The notes: generated by a model not told the origin, from the letters alone. A stretch of 40,723 bases of DNA from Prevotella sp. (GCA_016285245.1 JAEEQH010000026.1:1-40723), one strand, 5' to 3'. Shown: positions 1 through 7,391, numbered from the stretch's first letter. Translations and numbers: made by a program.

Positions 1-371
1 AGGAGTGGATGATTGGTAAGAACGTGTTCAACATCAGTGCTAAGTACAGCATCCAGGGCGGTCTGCGCTATACACCAGTGGATGTTGATCAGATGCGCGC
101 CAATGTGGCAAAGGGTATCATCGACGACAACCCCGTCTATAAGGACAACGAGGCCTTCTCCGAGCGCTTCGACCCGACGGGCATCGTCGACCTCACCGTG
201 AGCTACAAGATCAACCGCCGCCGCGTGAGCCACACCTTCGCCTTTGAGGGCGTGAACGTCCTGGGCACGAAGGCACCGCAGTATCAGCGCTTCGACCTGG
301 GCACCCGCGACGTGCGCACCGACGAGTCAGGCATCTCGCTGCCAAACATCTTCTACCGCCTGGACTTCTGA
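1..371 (+). CDS. TonB-dependent receptor, C-terminal fragment
   Basis: This is the 3' end of a gene that begins before the window; the open frame runs from base 3 to the TGA at 369-371. The protein would be an outer-membrane beta-barrel that imports a ligand using energy from TonB-ExbBD. The visible 122 residues show alternating beta-strand patterns (for example GIVDLTVSYKINRRRVSHTFAF), a 'FEGVNVLG' turn typical of TonB receptor barrels, and a final aromatic residue in 'IFYRLDF', the usual C-terminal signal of barrel proteins inserted by BAM. No plug domain is in view, so the substrate cannot be named. It could be a CirA/FhuA-like receptor or a SusC homologue; no SusD-like gene follows, which argues mildly against a classical Sus pair. 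Confidence 0.8.
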   Translation, partial: EWMIGKNVFNISAKYSIQGGLRYTPVDVDQMRANVAKGIIDDNPVYKDNEAFSERFDPTGIVDLTVSYKINRRRVSHTFAFEGVNVLGTKAPQYQRFDLGTRDVRTDESGISLPNIFYRLDF

Positions 372-373
372 TA

Positions 374-421
374 ATGTAATAATTAGAAAATGTAATAATT
401 AGAAAATGTAATAATTAAAAA
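374..421 (+). repeat. 16-bp tandem repeat, three copies
   Basis: The unit atgtaataattagaaa occurs at 374-389, 390-405 and 406-421, the last with one change. It fills the gap between the TonB receptor stop and the cupin lipoprotein start. It is AT-rich and has no obvious hairpin. It is a simple local duplication that lengthens the leader of the next gene. Confidence 0.9.
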
Positions 422-432
422 GTCAAAAGACA

Positions 433-918
433 ATGAAAAAGTATATGCAATGGATGCTCGCCGCCATCCTGCTCTGCGGCGCCAGCGTGATGACATCGTG
501 CAAGGAGGCGAAAGCGCAAGACGACGCCCCCGCACAAGAGGAAACCGCAGCCAAGAAGGTGGAGAGCACCGAGCTCATCCGCACCAGCCAGAGCTGGGAC
601 GGCGTCGAGCTGCCCGACTACTTCCAGGGCCGTCCCGAACTGGTGGCCGTGAAGTACGTCTTCCCCGCCGGTCAGAAGCTCGGCTGGCACCACCACGTCG
701 CCATGAACTACGGCGTGCTGGTGCAGGGCGAACTGACCATCATCGGACTGGACGGCAAGACGAAGGTCGTCCATGAGGGCGAGGCCGTCGTCGAGATGGT
801 CGGCACCATCCACCACGGCGAGAACCGCGGCACCAAGGACTGCATCCTCTATATGTTCTACCTCTCGCAGAAGGATCTCCCCCTCGCCGTCCAACACCCG
901 GAAATCACGGAGCTGTAA
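433..918 (+). CDS. Cupin-domain lipoprotein
   Basis: A 161-residue protein starting at an ATG. The N-terminus is a lipoprotein signal: a basic start (MKKYMQ), a hydrophobic stretch, then the lipobox-like 'VMTSC' near residue 23, so it is probably anchored to a membrane facing the periplasm or cell surface. The rest is a single conserved beta-barrel (cupin_2 type). 'GWHHHVAMNYGVLVQGEL' (about residues 77-94) carries the His cluster of cupin motif 1, and 'VEMVGTIHHGENRG' carries the motif 2 histidines, so a bound metal is likely. The substrate is unknown. A perfect hairpin follows the stop codon, and a secreted protease gene lies 48 bp downstream. The family is clear; the reaction is not. Confidence 0.8.
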   Translation: MKKYMQWMLAAILLCGASVMTSCKEAKAQDDAPAQEETAAKKVESTELIRTSQSWDGVELPDYFQGRPELVAVKYVFPAGQKLGWHHHVAMNYGVLVQGELTIIGLDGKTKVVHEGEAVVEMVGTIHHGENRGTKDCILYMFYLSQKDLPLAVQHPEITEL

Positions 919-924
919 AATGAA

Positions 925-953
925 TCGCTCAGGGGGACAGACCCCCTGAGCGA
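925..953 (+). terminator. 12-bp perfect hairpin after the cupin gene
   Basis: The arms tcgctcaggggg (925-936) and ccccctgagcga (942-953) pair perfectly around the loop acaga. The hairpin lies 6 bp after the cupin stop and just before the protease start. No T tract follows, so it is not a textbook intrinsic terminator. It could be an RNA-stabilising 3' stem or a weak terminator between the two genes. Confidence 0.55.
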
Positions 954-966
954 TAACGGAAAAGTG

Positions 967-2445
967 ATGAGATATTATCGTTTAATAATTACAGGATTGC
1001 TGCTGTCAGTGACTACACTGACAGCCATCGCCCAAGAGGGCCTTTCGAAGCAGGGATGCCGTCGCGGCACACCACGTCCGCAGAGTGTTCACCTGCGCCG
1101 TGGAGGCAGCGATGGCCGGACGCCTGGTGGCGACTTCTATCACGGTGAGCGTCACCAGTTGACCGTACTGGTGGCGTTCAACAACCGCTCGTTCGCTGGC
1201 GGAGAGGCTGCTACACTGGAGCTATGGAACAACATTTTCAATACCGAGCATTTCACGGACGGGCCTTTCCAAGGTTCCGTCCGCGACTATTTCGCGGCTC
1301 AGAGCTATGGTGCCTTCAACGTCGTCTTCGACTTGGTATACGTGCAGGTCAGCGGCGATGCGAAGAAGTATGCCAGCACGGACGAAGATGACGAGAACTC
1401 GCAGTACCTAGTCGAGGACATCGTGGACAAGCTGAAGACACTCGACATCGACTGGGGCAAATACGACTGGAACGGCGACGGGAAAGTCAACCAGCTGCTC
1501 ATCGTCTATGCCGGTCACGGTATGCACGACAGTACAGGTTCCGACCTGATTTGGCCGCACCAGTGGTGGATGAGCGAGCACCTGAAAGATCGTCTACAGG
1601 ACGTCTACTGCGACCCCATTACCGTTTCTGCTGACGGCAAGGACTATCTGGTTGACTGCTACTGTGCCTTGAACGAGCTGTCAAAGAATGGTGACTACGG
1701 CGTTTTCGGCACCATCTGTCACGAATATTCCCACTGCTTCGGATTCCCCGACTATTACTATGGCTACTCTACAACGGTATTGCACAACTGGGACCTCATG
1801 GACAATGGCAACTACAACAGCGGGGGCTTCCTGCCTGCCGGCTACTCTGCCCACGAGCGCTGGCTGATGGGATGGCTCACGCCTATAGAACTGACGAGCA
1901 CGACGTCCGTTGTCAACATGCCGGCCTTGGCGGACGAAGGTACAGCATACCTTATACGCAACGACGGATGGGAGAACGAGTACTACATCGTGGAGAACCG
2001 CCAGCCAAGGGGATGGGACGCCGACCTTCCCGGCAGCGGCATCCTGATCTTCCACATCGACTACGACCCCGCTATATGGACGAGCACGGAGGAAGAAACC
2101 AACTCAGCTAAACAAAAGCGTTATACCGTGTTCCATGCCAACAACAAGACCAGCATAACCTATGAGGACGGATGGCCCTATCCTTATCAGGAGAACAGCT
2201 CGCTGACCAACACGTCGAAACCTGCAGCCAATTTGAATCGTGAGAACAGCGACGGCACCAAGTTCATGAACAAACCGATAACGAACATGACGGTCAACGG
2301 TGGCCTGGCATCGTTCGACGTCACCATAACCACTACGGGAATGAACGGCGTGACAACGGCGCCCACCCAGTTGCTCTACCGCTTTGGTGTGGTAGACATC
2401 GTACGCGACAGCAAGGGAAACATCCGAAAGATCATTCGTGAATAG
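967..2445 (+). CDS. Secreted M6-family metalloprotease
   Basis: A protein of about 492 residues with a signal peptide (MRYYRLIITGLLLSVTTLTA, cleavage near AIAQ). ATG 967 is preferred; a GTG lies one codon earlier. The core matches the M6 (immune inhibitor A-like) metalloprotease domain. 'QLTVLVAFNN' opens the domain, 'DWNGDGKVNQLLIVYAG' is the family's usual strand with a possible Ca site, and 'HEYSHCFGFPD' (residues 252-262) is the zinc motif HExxHxxGxxD. 'WDLMDNGNYN' follows, as expected for the post-zinc loop. The C-terminus (about residues 450-492) is a short beta-rich tail ending in 'DSKGNIRKIIRE', which resembles sorting or attachment tails of secreted Bacteroidales proteins. It should cleave peptides outside the cytoplasm. 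Substrates are unknown. Confidence 0.88.
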   Translation: MRYYRLIITGLLLSVTTLTAIAQEGLSKQGCRRGTPRPQSVHLRRGGSDGRTPGGDFYHGERHQLTVLVAFNNRSFAGGEAATLELWNNIFNTEHFTDGPFQGSVRDYFAAQSYGAFNVVFDLVYVQVSGDAKKYASTDEDDENSQYLVEDIVDKLKTLDIDWGKYDWNGDGKVNQLLIVYAGHGMHDSTGSDLIWPHQWWMSEHLKDRLQDVYCDPITVSADGKDYLVDCYCALNELSKNGDYGVFGTICHEYSHCFGFPDYYYGYSTTVLHNWDLMDNGNYNSGGFLPAGYSAHERWLMGWLTPIELTSTTSVVNMPALADEGTAYLIRNDGWENEYYIVENRQPRGWDADLPGSGILIFHIDYDPAIWTSTEEETNSAKQKRYTVFHANNKTSITYEDGWPYPYQENSSLTNTSKPAANLNRENSDGTKFMNKPITNMTVNGGLASFDVTITTTGMNGVTTAPTQLLYRFGVVDIVRDSKGNIRKIIRE

Positions 2446-2464
2446 AAGATCCGTTCTTCAAGGA

Positions 2465-3046
2465 ATGAATAACCATAAATTGCAAACAATTCAGGTAACA
2501 TACAGACGGACAAGCCGACTGTCGATGCGCATCGTGAAGAATGGCGATGTTCATGTGTCGGCACCCTTCGGTATGCCTCGCAATAAGGTGACGGCATTCA
2601 TCGAGGAGCACCGTGACTGGATTGACCAGGCAAGGAAGAAGACCTCTGAGCGTCAGAAACAGCGGGCAGCGTTCTTCAACAAACTACCTTTGGCCACTCG
2701 CGCCCAAGCCGACGAAGCATTGAAACGACTGAAGGCCCTGGTGGAGCCGATGGTGGAACGCCATGCCAAGGAGATGGGCGTTCAGCCAAGCATCGTCTAT
2801 TACAAGCCCACCATCTCGCGCTGGGGCCAGTGCAACGTCCGCGACCGCAGCATCTGCATCTCGGCCTACGTCCTGCTATTGCCCGAATGGTGCGTAGAAC
2901 ACGTCGTGGTCCACGAGCTGTGCCACCTCCTGGAGCCAAGCCACAACGCCCGCTTCCACGCCCTCATGGACAAATATTTCCCCCGCTGGCGCGAGGCCCG
3001 CCGAGAGACCCACAGGATATGCCGGATGGAAGAAGCCGATGGTTAG
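2465..3046 (+). CDS. YgjP/DUF45-type zinc metallopeptidase
   Basis: A 193-residue protein. ATG 2465 is preferred because 'aagga' lies just upstream and the homologous region begins after it; an in-frame GTG at 2438 would overlap the protease gene. Family marks are 'RWGQC' (residues 119-123) and the zinc-binding 'HELCHLLEPSH' (residues 150-160), followed by 'FHALMDKYFPRWREAR'. This pattern (RWGxC, then HELxHxxxxxH) defines the YgjP-like/SprT-like metallopeptidases, which are cytoplasmic and lack a signal peptide. The physiological substrate is not established for most members. It probably shares a transcript with the upstream protease gene, since the gap is only 19 bp. Confidence 0.87.
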   Translation: MNNHKLQTIQVTYRRTSRLSMRIVKNGDVHVSAPFGMPRNKVTAFIEEHRDWIDQARKKTSERQKQRAAFFNKLPLATRAQADEALKRLKALVEPMVERHAKEMGVQPSIVYYKPTISRWGQCNVRDRSICISAYVLLLPEWCVEHVVVHELCHLLEPSHNARFHALMDKYFPRWREARRETHRICRMEEADG

Positions 3047-3047
3047 A

Positions 3048-3089
3048 ACCAATCGTCCGATGGTGAGTACCAATCGTCCGATGGTGAGT
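3048..3089 (+). repeat. 21-bp tandem duplication after the YgjP gene
   Basis: Two identical copies of a 21-bp unit beginning accaatcgtccgatgg lie at 3048-3068 and 3069-3089. The last codons of the peptidase gene (ccgatggttag) resemble the middle of the same unit, so the repeat may have grown out of the 3' end of the gene. Confidence 0.9.
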
Positions 3090-3152
3090 CACCTGTCCCT
3101 CTGCCATTTTCTGATTGACATGATTTGACTGATTGGCACTGATTATGAAAGA

Positions 3153-3186
3153 GGGACTGGAGTTGAAACGCCAGCCCCTTTTTCTT
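3153..3186 (+). terminator. Probable intrinsic terminator of the 1-3046 block
   Basis: An imperfect stem (gggactgg with ccagcccc, one bulge) is followed by ccccttttt at 3176-3183. It lies between the plus-strand gene block and the converging minus-strand gene that ends at 3192, which is where a terminator is expected. Confidence 0.55.
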
Positions 3187-3191
3187 CTCTG

Positions 3192-3491
3192 TCACAGATT
3201 TTTCTGTTTTGTCACTACCTGTTCAGTATTATGATTCAGCAGAAGCTCTGTTTGATGATTATAGTAATATGCTCTTTTTACTATTAGTGTCAGTAGAAAT
3301 AGGAGCCCTGTTATGATCCAAAAATCCCGAAACTCTTCAAATCGCTTACGATTTTGCCTCAAAACTTCCTCTGGAAGCTCAGGGCTGGAATCTTTTCTTT
3401 TGCTATACAGTTTACTAGCTATGTAGACGGATGTTCCAACGCCTGGTAGCAGAGAGGCTAATGGCAGCCCCCAAAGTTCTCGTATTTTCAT
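3192..3491 (-). CDS. Small two-helix membrane protein, unknown function
   Basis: A 99-residue protein if translated from ATG 3491; a TTG at 3506 is the alternative. Two hydrophobic segments are visible, around 'WGLPLASLLPGVGTSVYIA' near the N-terminus and 'FWIITGLLFLLTLIV' near residues 66-80. A charged Lys/Arg/Glu-rich stretch (SKRKDSSPELPEEVLRQNRK) lies between them, so it is probably a small inner-membrane protein with a cytoplasmic loop. I do not recognise the family. It is the last gene of the AlbA_2 block, 19 bp after the small acidic protein gene, and is as AT-rich as the rest of the island. Confidence 0.6.
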   Translation of the reverse strand: MKIRELWGLPLASLLPGVGTSVYIASKLYSKRKDSSPELPEEVLRQNRKRFEEFRDFWIITGLLFLLTLIVKRAYYYNHQTELLLNHNTEQVVTKQKNL

Positions 3492-3510
3492 AATTCTTTG
3501 TATCAAAATA

Positions 3511-3696
3511 TTAATAATTTATCTCCTCTAAACCGTAATGCCTAAGGGTCGCCGTACCAATTTCCTTGAATCTCCTCGGGTTTTGATTTGCCAAATATTC
3601 GAGTTCTGAATCGTTGAGATCCGGAACCAATACATCTTTACGATTTGCCCAATTTTTATCAATCTTTTCCATAATCAATTTATATTTGTTATACAT
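3511..3696 (-). CDS. Small protein, paralogue of the next acidic protein
   Basis: 61 residues, or 53 if the ATG at 3672 is used. I do not recognise a named family. Its core 'DLNDSELEYLANQNPRRFKEI' aligns without gaps to 'DLTDEEYDYLEENDPDRLAEI' in the small protein at 3774-3962: D-L, D, E, Y-L, N, P, R and E-I are shared. The pair therefore looks like an ancient duplication within one operon. This copy is close to neutral, while the other is strongly acidic. It is predicted soluble. A role as paired adaptor, antitoxin or DNA-mimic proteins is only speculation. Confidence 0.6.
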   Translation of the reverse strand: MYNKYKLIMEKIDKNWANRKDVLVPDLNDSELEYLANQNPRRFKEIGTATLRHYGLEEINY

Positions 3697-3713
3697 ATTG
3701 AATTCTCAAATCA

Positions 3714-3765
3714 ATGGGAGCCGCAAGCAAGCTGCAAGAACGTGTCTCACGGTCACGGCTCCCAT
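3714..3765 (-). repeat. 10-bp inverted repeat between the small paralogues
   Basis: atgggagccg (3714-3723) pairs with cggctcccat (3756-3765) around a 32-nt loop. On the minus strand the hairpin follows the acidic protein stop and is trailed by ttgattt, so it may act as a weak terminator or a processing site that lowers expression of the two downstream genes. Confidence 0.6.
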
Positions 3766-3773
3766 ATAAAGTT

Positions 3774-3962
3774 TTAGTCATCGTCAGGATTGCCGTCCGG
3801 AAACATCAGATCATTATAGTAATCGTTGGTGTTCCCGCTGATTTCTGCCAAGCGATCTGGATCGTTTTCTTCCAAGTAGTCGTACTCCTCGTCTGTGAGG
3901 TCATCCAAGATGATATCGTCATCATCGTAGATGTGGTCAAGATTAATGTCTTTTTCGTCCAT
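3774..3962 (-). CDS. Small, very acidic protein
   Basis: 62 residues, starting at an ATG 12 bp after the AlbA_2-protein stop. Asp and Glu make up well over a third of the residues (for example 'YDDDDIILDDLTDEEYDYLEENDPD'), and the C-terminus ends in 'GNPDDD'. There is no signal peptide or membrane segment. The middle 21 residues match the neighbouring small protein at 3511-3696. Such a charge pattern is seen in nucleic-acid mimics and in some antitoxins, but that is an analogy, not evidence. The tight spacing suggests co-translation with the AlbA_2-domain protein. Confidence 0.65.
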   Translation of the reverse strand: MDEKDINLDHIYDDDDIILDDLTDEEYDYLEENDPDRLAEISGNTNDYYNDLMFPDGNPDDD

Positions 3963-3974
3963 ATTTCTTTGTAT

Positions 3975-4727
3975 TTAAATGTTAATATTATTTCTAATCC
4001 AGCTTGTTAATTCGTAACCGTGCAAGATTGTTAAAGATTTTCCACAACGTATCGGTAAACCCCATGAGTGCGGATTCACCAAAACGATGTCATCTTTGAC
4101 AGTTTTTTTTACGTCAATTCTGAGTACGAGGTGCGAGTCGAGAAGGAGCCAGTGGTACGAGAGTGACTGCAGGAAGTATTTTTGGTTCTGGGTCCACGCC
4201 CTCGCTATGTTATAGAAGAGCGTGCTCTCAATGCGGTCCCTCGAGTACAGCGATGGGTACAAAAGGGAAAATTGATCTTCGAGAGCGGTCGGCTTTCGAG
4301 TGGAATCGGAGATACCCAAAAACAAACTGCCCTCCCCTTGTGTGTTATAGAAGCCAGCTAACTCGCTGAAAATCAGCTTGATGCCTCCGCTTACTATGCG
4401 TGAGTATGAACTTCCGGGCACAGCTTTGATTCCTGCTTTAAATTCGACCATAGGGCCCTCCTCAGCTGGGATTGGAGAGACATCCGCAATGTCAAGTTTC
4501 TTTCGCAGGATGGAGGCTCTCGCCTGCACGTCATTTATACGCGCAAGAATCTGCCAGAGGCTCTGCTCAATTTGGTCAGACCTCTGCATGGCCAGCTCAA
4601 AGACCTGTTCATCATTTAGTACGCACTCTTGAAGACCCTGCTTTAGAGCCTCGGCGTTACTCACTGTTTGATGTGGTGCGCTACTGTATCTCCGATACTG
4701 CTGCGCTGGTGAATAGTTAGTATTCAT
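3975..4727 (-). CDS. AlbA_2/Schlafen-like putative DNA-binding domain protein
   Basis: 250 residues from ATG 4727. The N-terminal ~80 residues are polar and helical, probably coiled-coil ('QSLWQILARINDVQARASILRKKL'). The AlbA_2 (Schlafen AAA_4-like) domain then starts at 'VEFKAG' (residues 94-99) and shows the family pattern 'IFSELAGFYNTQGEGSLFLGISD' (about 119-141), equivalent to the usual 'icAfaNt.GGgtlliGv.D'. Prokaryotic members are often called transcriptional regulators or DNA binders; related Schlafen cores cut tRNA. A usual partner (AAA ATPase or HTH tail) is absent. It leads a block with two small acidic proteins and a membrane protein, behind its own promoter and a 5' hairpin. The fold call is fairly safe; the function is open. 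Confidence 0.7.
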   Translation of the reverse strand: MNTNYSPAQQYRRYSSAPHQTVSNAEALKQGLQECVLNDEQVFELAMQRSDQIEQSLWQILARINDVQARASILRKKLDIADVSPIPAEEGPMVEFKAGIKAVPGSSYSRIVSGGIKLIFSELAGFYNTQGEGSLFLGISDSTRKPTALEDQFSLLYPSLYSRDRIESTLFYNIARAWTQNQKYFLQSLSYHWLLLDSHLVLRIDVKKTVKDDIVLVNPHSWGLPIRCGKSLTILHGYELTSWIRNNINI

Positions 4728-4752
4728 TTTGTATTATTTAATATAAAAAAAT

Positions 4753-4780
4753 AGCGGAACAGATTCTTTCTGATTCCGCT
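4753..4780 (-). promoter_or_regulatory. Hairpin plus T-run in the 5' leader of the AlbA_2 operon
   Basis: agcggaa-caga (4753-4763) pairs with tctgattccgct (4769-4780), with one bulge and a 5-nt loop. Read on the minus strand, the hairpin starts almost at the predicted transcription start and is followed by attttttt (4752-4745), the layout of an intrinsic terminator. It could end read-through from the 4845-7027 block, or act as an attenuator on the AlbA_2 transcript. Confidence 0.6.
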
Positions 4781-4782
4781 TG

Positions 4783-4790
4783 CAAAGGTA
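4783..4790 (-). promoter_or_regulatory. Bacteroidota -7 element TACCTTTG upstream of the AlbA_2 operon
   Basis: On the minus strand the sequence reads TACCTTTGCA, the usual TAnnTTTG element. No clear TTG is found 19-20 bp upstream. The transcript would start near 4777, about 50 nt before the ATG at 4727. Confidence 0.5.
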
Positions 4791-4844
4791 CAAATTTGCC
4801 CCAAAAGGAGCAGTCCTAATCGGTAATGTCAGGTAATGTTGTTA

Positions 4845-5822
4845 TTAAAAGAGTTTAAGAATCTCCGAAAAAATAGTTTTGTATTCTGTTACAGTCAGGT
4901 CTTCTATCTTTGACTTTTCTTTTGAAAGTACATTGCCCTTAAGATTAGCAAACAGTATCCCGTTTTGATTTCTAAAGATTTTATTATATTTGCTAAAAGG
5001 TATCCGTCCCGATTTAATCAAATCTAATCTTTTTGATAGTTCAAGAATAAAGCAAGATAAGTCGGAAACGCCCCACTTAGTCAATTGGAAAGTTCCATCT
5101 TCAAGACACTTTACTCCACCACATTCTATCATTCTTTTCATTAAAGTAAAGTAGAGCCTTTTCTTTTGTGGGTCGGGGATAGAATTCACTATAATGTTAT
5201 CTCTGCTTTTTCTTTTACTTGCAATGATAATATGTGTCTTTGCACACGACCACACCCATGGTTCTTCGTACATTAGATCTTCACCACAAGCATAATAGCT
5301 CTCAACATCTTTTCTGATTTCCTCAAGCATAATCAATCGGTCATCATCATTATCTGTAGCATCATACAGCAATTCAACTAAAGGCATATACAAATAGCCA
5401 GTGACATCGTAGGGTGTATAGTCCGTTTTGCCCCATTGCCCATAAGGCAAATACGAAACAGCAAATAATTCTCTTTCGCTTTTCTTGCCATTTGGGGTTG
5501 GTCCATTACTGGGTATTTTGTGCGGAATCTCATGAGCCAAATCAAGGACATTTTGCCAGTCATAATAACGAGAAGGAGGATTGACACCTTCATAGTTGCC
5601 TATTTGAACCCTATCCAGGTGTATTATTTCCTTACATGCTACCCATAAAGCGTCATTGTAAAGCCTTAATGTTTGGTATGCAGCCTTAGCTTCTCCTTGT
5701 TCCTTTTCTAATAACCTATTATAGAAATCACGGCATAGGGACAATTCCAATGCCTCGTCAAGAGAGTCTCGTTCTCTGAACACCAGACTCTTTAGTTTAT
5801 CGTCAGTATTTATTATACTCAT
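4845..5822 (-). CDS. Hypothetical protein, partner of a PD-(D/E)XK protein
   Basis: 325 residues from ATG 5822; a TTG at 5831 would add three residues. I do not recognise the family. It appears soluble, with no signal peptide or membrane helix. The N-terminal half is helical and acidic with 'WVACKEIIHLDRV'. The middle has Tyr/Trp-rich loops ('FAVSYLPYGQWGKTDYTPYD'). The C-terminal ~110 residues look like a small helical domain with basic patches ('KYNKIFRNQNGILFANLKGNVLSKEKSK') that could contact nucleic acid or a protein. It starts 20 bp after the PD-(D/E)XK gene stop, so the two are surely co-transcribed, suggesting a two-component accessory system. Base use is AT-rich, unlike the flanking core genes. 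Confidence 0.6.
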   Translation of the reverse strand: MSIINTDDKLKSLVFRERDSLDEALELSLCRDFYNRLLEKEQGEAKAAYQTLRLYNDALWVACKEIIHLDRVQIGNYEGVNPPSRYYDWQNVLDLAHEIPHKIPSNGPTPNGKKSERELFAVSYLPYGQWGKTDYTPYDVTGYLYMPLVELLYDATDNDDDRLIMLEEIRKDVESYYACGEDLMYEEPWVWSCAKTHIIIASKRKSRDNIIVNSIPDPQKKRLYFTLMKRMIECGGVKCLEDGTFQLTKWGVSDLSCFILELSKRLDLIKSGRIPFSKYNKIFRNQNGILFANLKGNVLSKEKSKIEDLTVTEYKTIFSEILKLF

Positions 5823-5842
5823 TCGTATCAATTCGTTAGTTA

Positions 5843-7027
5843 TTACAGCAGTCCCATTTCTTTAGCGGCATTATAAAGGTTCAAGAAAATTTTAAGACCA
5901 TCATCTGTAGAATCCCATGCAATCCATCCATTATCTGTTTTGAAATCTCCTATGCCTGCTCTCTTTAGCAGGTTTTCTGCAAACGAGTCCTGATCAGCCC
6001 CTTTTTCGTCTGAGCCGCATTTTAATCCCCAATATGGACGGTATTGTTCATCTTCTGAATCATAGCCATCCCAAACGCCTAACATAACCTGATTTTTGAG
6101 CTTAATACCAAAAGAGTTATCTTCTTCGGTAAGTTTAAACCCTAACCGTTGCTCAGCCTGAGACTGCCATTCACGCATTTTCTTATGTGACAGCTCTTTC
6201 GTAATTTCTACCTTCAGATTTTGAATGGTATTGTCCAGCTCCTTTGTTTTGTCTTCCTGGATTTCGAGAGCCTGAATTTGGTCTTCTAAAGAACTGTTTT
6301 CAACGTGGAGTTCTTTTAAAATAATTTTTCTGAGTTCTATATTCATTTTTTTGTCTAATTGGGAGGTGTGAAACATATTTTCAAGATAATCAATATATTG
6401 GTCAAGGGCACTGCTAATATGAGGTTCGCCATTTATGGAAATATTCCGCAGCCAGTCCGTGATGTCATATTTATATGATCGCACTATGAAATGGTCGCTT
6501 CCTAATTCTTCAAAGACATTGTTCGCATTTCTTTCGTCGCAAAGGGAGAACATGGAGGGTAAGTCTCTATTCGTTGGATTTAAGTATACTACATAGATTT
6601 GAGAAAGACAATACCTGTATTTCTCGACACCAATCTCATGTACATATCTGTATATCTGACTTTTTTGCTCTTTTGCACCATTCACTTTATTCTCTAAGAT
6701 GATGAATAGTCCTTGTCCTCTCAAAGCGACATCTACTCTGTCAGCTTCGGCTGTTACTTCCATATAGTCGTGATCTATTCCAAGAAAGTTCTTTAAGAAG
6801 GATAATTGAATTGCAGGGTGCCTAAGCATATCTGCCAGCACAAGACTATGACCAGGTTCCTTTAATTTGCCACGACATGCTGCCTCAATGACATTAAGAT
6901 GAAACGGACGTGCAGACAAATATCTGGCAATAACTTCAGTTACTTGCTTGGAAAGATTTATCGTGACTTTCATCCCGTTCGTCTTGTACTGAAACAGATA
7001 TTGTGATAGTTCAATAGTTTTTATCAT
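5843..7027 (-). CDS. PD-(D/E)XK nuclease superfamily protein
   Basis: 394 residues from ATG 7027; ATG 6973 is an alternative. The nuclease core lies at about residues 55-145. 'GHSLVLADMLRHP' is the first helix, Asp99 sits in 'ADRVDVAL', Glu112-x-Lys114 in 'IILENKVNG', and a following Gln/Tyr helix 'QKSQIYRYV' completes the (E)-D-ExK-Q signature. This matches the PD-(D/E)XK_4 type found in many Bacteroidota accessory regions. Residues about 250-300 form a coiled-coil ('EDQIQALEIQEDKTKELDNTI'), and the C-terminal ~100 residues look like a separate alpha/beta domain. It should be a DNA or RNA endonuclease with intact catalytic residues. The partner gene at 4845-5822 follows at once. A defence role is possible but unproven. 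Confidence 0.72.
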   Translation of the reverse strand: MIKTIELSQYLFQYKTNGMKVTINLSKQVTEVIARYLSARPFHLNVIEAACRGKLKEPGHSLVLADMLRHPAIQLSFLKNFLGIDHDYMEVTAEADRVDVALRGQGLFIILENKVNGAKEQKSQIYRYVHEIGVEKYRYCLSQIYVVYLNPTNRDLPSMFSLCDERNANNVFEELGSDHFIVRSYKYDITDWLRNISINGEPHISSALDQYIDYLENMFHTSQLDKKMNIELRKIILKELHVENSSLEDQIQALEIQEDKTKELDNTIQNLKVEITKELSHKKMREWQSQAEQRLGFKLTEEDNSFGIKLKNQVMLGVWDGYDSEDEQYRPYWGLKCGSDEKGADQDSFAENLLKRAGIGDFKTDNGWIAWDSTDDGLKIFLNLYNAAKEMGLL

Positions 7028-7158
7028 AAGTTTTTCGCAATTTGCTAATTCGGTTCTTAGTCATCGTTTGTAATATTTTCCTTAAAATCTGAGAATATAC
7101 TCGTCCTCTTCCTTGACGGCATTGCAGCGCTCTATGTAGCACGCATTTGCTCAGAGTG

Positions 7159-7166
7159 CAAAGATA
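7159..7166 (-). promoter_or_regulatory. Possible -7 element for the PD-(D/E)XK operon
   Basis: On the minus strand the bases read TATCTTTG followed by CA, matching TAnnTTTG. No good -33 TTG is placed 19-21 bp upstream, so this is a partial match. The leader to ATG 7027 would be about 125 nt. Confidence 0.35.
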
Positions 7167-7328
7167 GTAAAATTATCCAAAAGGTGTTTTGTTTTATAGT
7201 TTTTTTTTTAAGGCGTTATTTTCCAAATGGAACAGCAGGATATCCTGCAACAATAAGAGGGGCTGAAGATGTCATATTGAGACGAAAAAAGAAATAGCAT
7301 TGGCGCTGATTTAATAAACATCGGCGCA

Positions 7329-7391
7329 GTTTTATCAAACGACGTCGTTGTTTTATCAAACGACGTCGTTGTTTTATCAAACGTTGACGCA
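7329..7391. repeat. 21-bp tandem array with GACGTC core
   Basis: Units starting gttttatcaaacgacgtcgtt lie at 7329-7349 and 7350-7370, with a third, diverged unit at 7371-7391. Each complete unit contains the 12-bp palindrome aacgacgtcgtt. Partial matches (cgcagtttta) occur on both sides of the array. Confidence 0.9.

Noticed and set aside
1..3046. Polysaccharide utilisation locus with a SusC/SusD pair
   Set aside because: Only a receptor tail is visible, and the next genes are a cupin lipoprotein and peptidases. No SusD-like lipoprotein or glycosidase follows.
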